Positions 37,538 through 38,124 of a stretch of DNA of 38,124 nt are shown here, piece by piece (positions within the stretch are counted from its first letter, which is position 1; every line of letters begins with the position of its first letter). The DNA lies in NCBI GenBank assembly GCA_018780645.1, contig JADMJJ010000089.1, positions 1 through 38,124 on the forward strand, given 5' to 3'. The translations under genes were made by a program, and so were the position numbers. The DNA comes from Burkholderiaceae bacterium (lineage in GTDB: Bacteria > Pseudomonadota > Gammaproteobacteria > Burkholderiales > Burkholderiaceae_C). The notes beneath the pieces were generated by a model. It was not told the DNA's origin and did not search any database. It worked only from the letters and a program-made list of their open reading frames with translations.

Positions 37538-38124
37538 GGGGTTTCCAGCGGGGTGGGCGGATCGCCGGCGGCGGGCAGGGGCAGACGCACGGTGATGCGT
37601 CCGCCGCCGCCAGGGGGGTTGTCGACCAGCAGCTCGCCACCCAGCAGATAGGCGCGTTCGCGCATGCCCATCAAGCCGAACGAGCCTTCCTTGCGGGTCG
37701 CGCCGGACGGGAAGCCGCGGCCGTTGTCCTGCACCGTCAGCACCAGCTCCTGGCCCTGGACGCGCAACTCGATGCGCACGTCGGTGGCGTGGGCGTGGCG
37801 GGCCACATTGGTCAGGGCCTCCTGCACCATGCGGTACAGCGCCGTGGTGGCGCGGTGGTCGATCGGCGGCTCCTGCTCGTCCAGCCGCACCGTGACCTCG
37901 ATGCCGAGGCGCCGCGCCGACTCGCGCGCCAGCCACTCGACCGCCGCGTTCAGCCCCAGGTCGTCAAGCATCAGCGGCCGCAGATCGGCGGCAATGCGGC
38001 GCACGGCGGCGACGGTGTCATCCAGCATCTCCAGCATGCGGTCGCGGCGCCGTTCGTCATGCGTGGAGTTGATCCCGTTCGCGCCATCGGCAAGATCCAT
38101 CTTCAGGGCCGACAGGCGCTGACC
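37534..38124 (-). CDS. NarX-like histidine kinase, C-terminal part (cut by right edge)
   Basis: The last 196 residues of a sensor kinase. The edge falls just after the phosphorylated histidine box: the first visible residues are GQRLSALKMDLAD, which in HisKA_3 proteins follow the 'LHDE' histidine. The rest is an HATPase_c domain with the N box (YRMVQEALTNVARHAHA), G1 (VQDNGRGFP) and G2 (GLMGMRERAYLLGG, GGGGRITVRLP). The sensing domains lie outside the window, so the signal (for instance haem-GAF, PAS or membrane input) cannot be judged. It pairs with the NarL-type regulator downstream. Confidence 0.9.
   Translation of the reverse strand, partial: GQRLSALKMDLADGANGINSTHDERRRDRMLEMLDDTVAAVRRIAADLRPLMLDDLGLNAAVEWLARESARRLGIEVTVRLDEQEPPIDHRATTALYRMVQEALTNVARHAHATDVRIELRVQGQELVLTVQDNGRGFPSGATRKEGSFGLMGMRERAYLLGGELLVDNPPGGGGRITVRLPLPAAGDPPTPLETP

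Overview
The window is GC-rich (roughly two thirds G+C by eye), densely packed bacterial chromosome. Red-type (form IC) RuBisCO with CbbX, a Burkholderiales-style cbb gene order, a PEP-CTERM protein, DUF3149/DUF3422 proteins and an orphan Rieske gene all suggest a betaproteobacterium of the Rubrivivax/Leptothrix/Roseateles type able to grow autotrophically. The species cannot be named from this sequence. I see no tRNA, rRNA, IS element, phage gene or CRISPR array, and no gene-free stretch longer than 300 bases.

Layout. (1) 1-248: N-terminal part of a periplasmic solute-binding protein running off the left edge. (2) 287-10681: Calvin-cycle locus, with cbbR divergent from cbbLSXYFPTZA; genes are coupled by ATGA overlaps or short gaps, and the control region holds two matching palindromes. 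(3) 10741-11920: two small monohaem cytochromes c and an ArsR-type regulator, with a shared 21-bp motif before the first cytochrome and before the regulator. (4) 11927-19096: a minus-strand operon of membrane fusion protein, RND permease, DUF2892, sulfide:quinone oxidoreductase (SQR) and OsmC, read from a strong promoter whose spacer carries an operator-like palindrome, divergent from a second ArsR gene plus rhodanese. (5) 19107-22673: DUF3422 protein, a sigma-54 activator with the three-cysteine spacing of the sulfane-sulfur sensor FisR, then palindromes and a -24/-12-like promoter before an orphan Rieske protein. (6) 22670-23484: CbiM-like membrane protein and DUF3149 peptide behind a perfect FNR/FixK-type box. 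(7) 23561-27781: a PEP-CTERM surface protein built of 47-residue repeats, behind a SARP/BTAD regulator gene with an 11-bp-spaced direct repeat between them. (8) 27780-38124: L,D-transpeptidase, Hsp20, WS/DGAT acyltransferase, PaaK-like adenylating enzyme, tandem universal stress protein, PAS-GGDEF protein, CheB-CheR-PAS fusion, and a NarL-type response regulator with a truncated histidine kinase.

How it may work together. Sulfide oxidised by SQR would feed electrons to quinone; small cytochromes and an alternative Rieske subunit would adjust the downstream chain, and the Calvin cycle would consume reducing power and ATP. Three separate regulators (two ArsR proteins with cysteines and a FisR-like protein) point to reactive-sulfur sensing. 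The right third resembles in content, not in ancestry, the mycobacterial DosR dormancy set (small heat-shock protein, WS/DGAT, USP, NarL-type two-component system), and FNR/FixK-type boxes precede two of those genes. The regulatory links are inferences from motif reading and have not been computed genome-wide.
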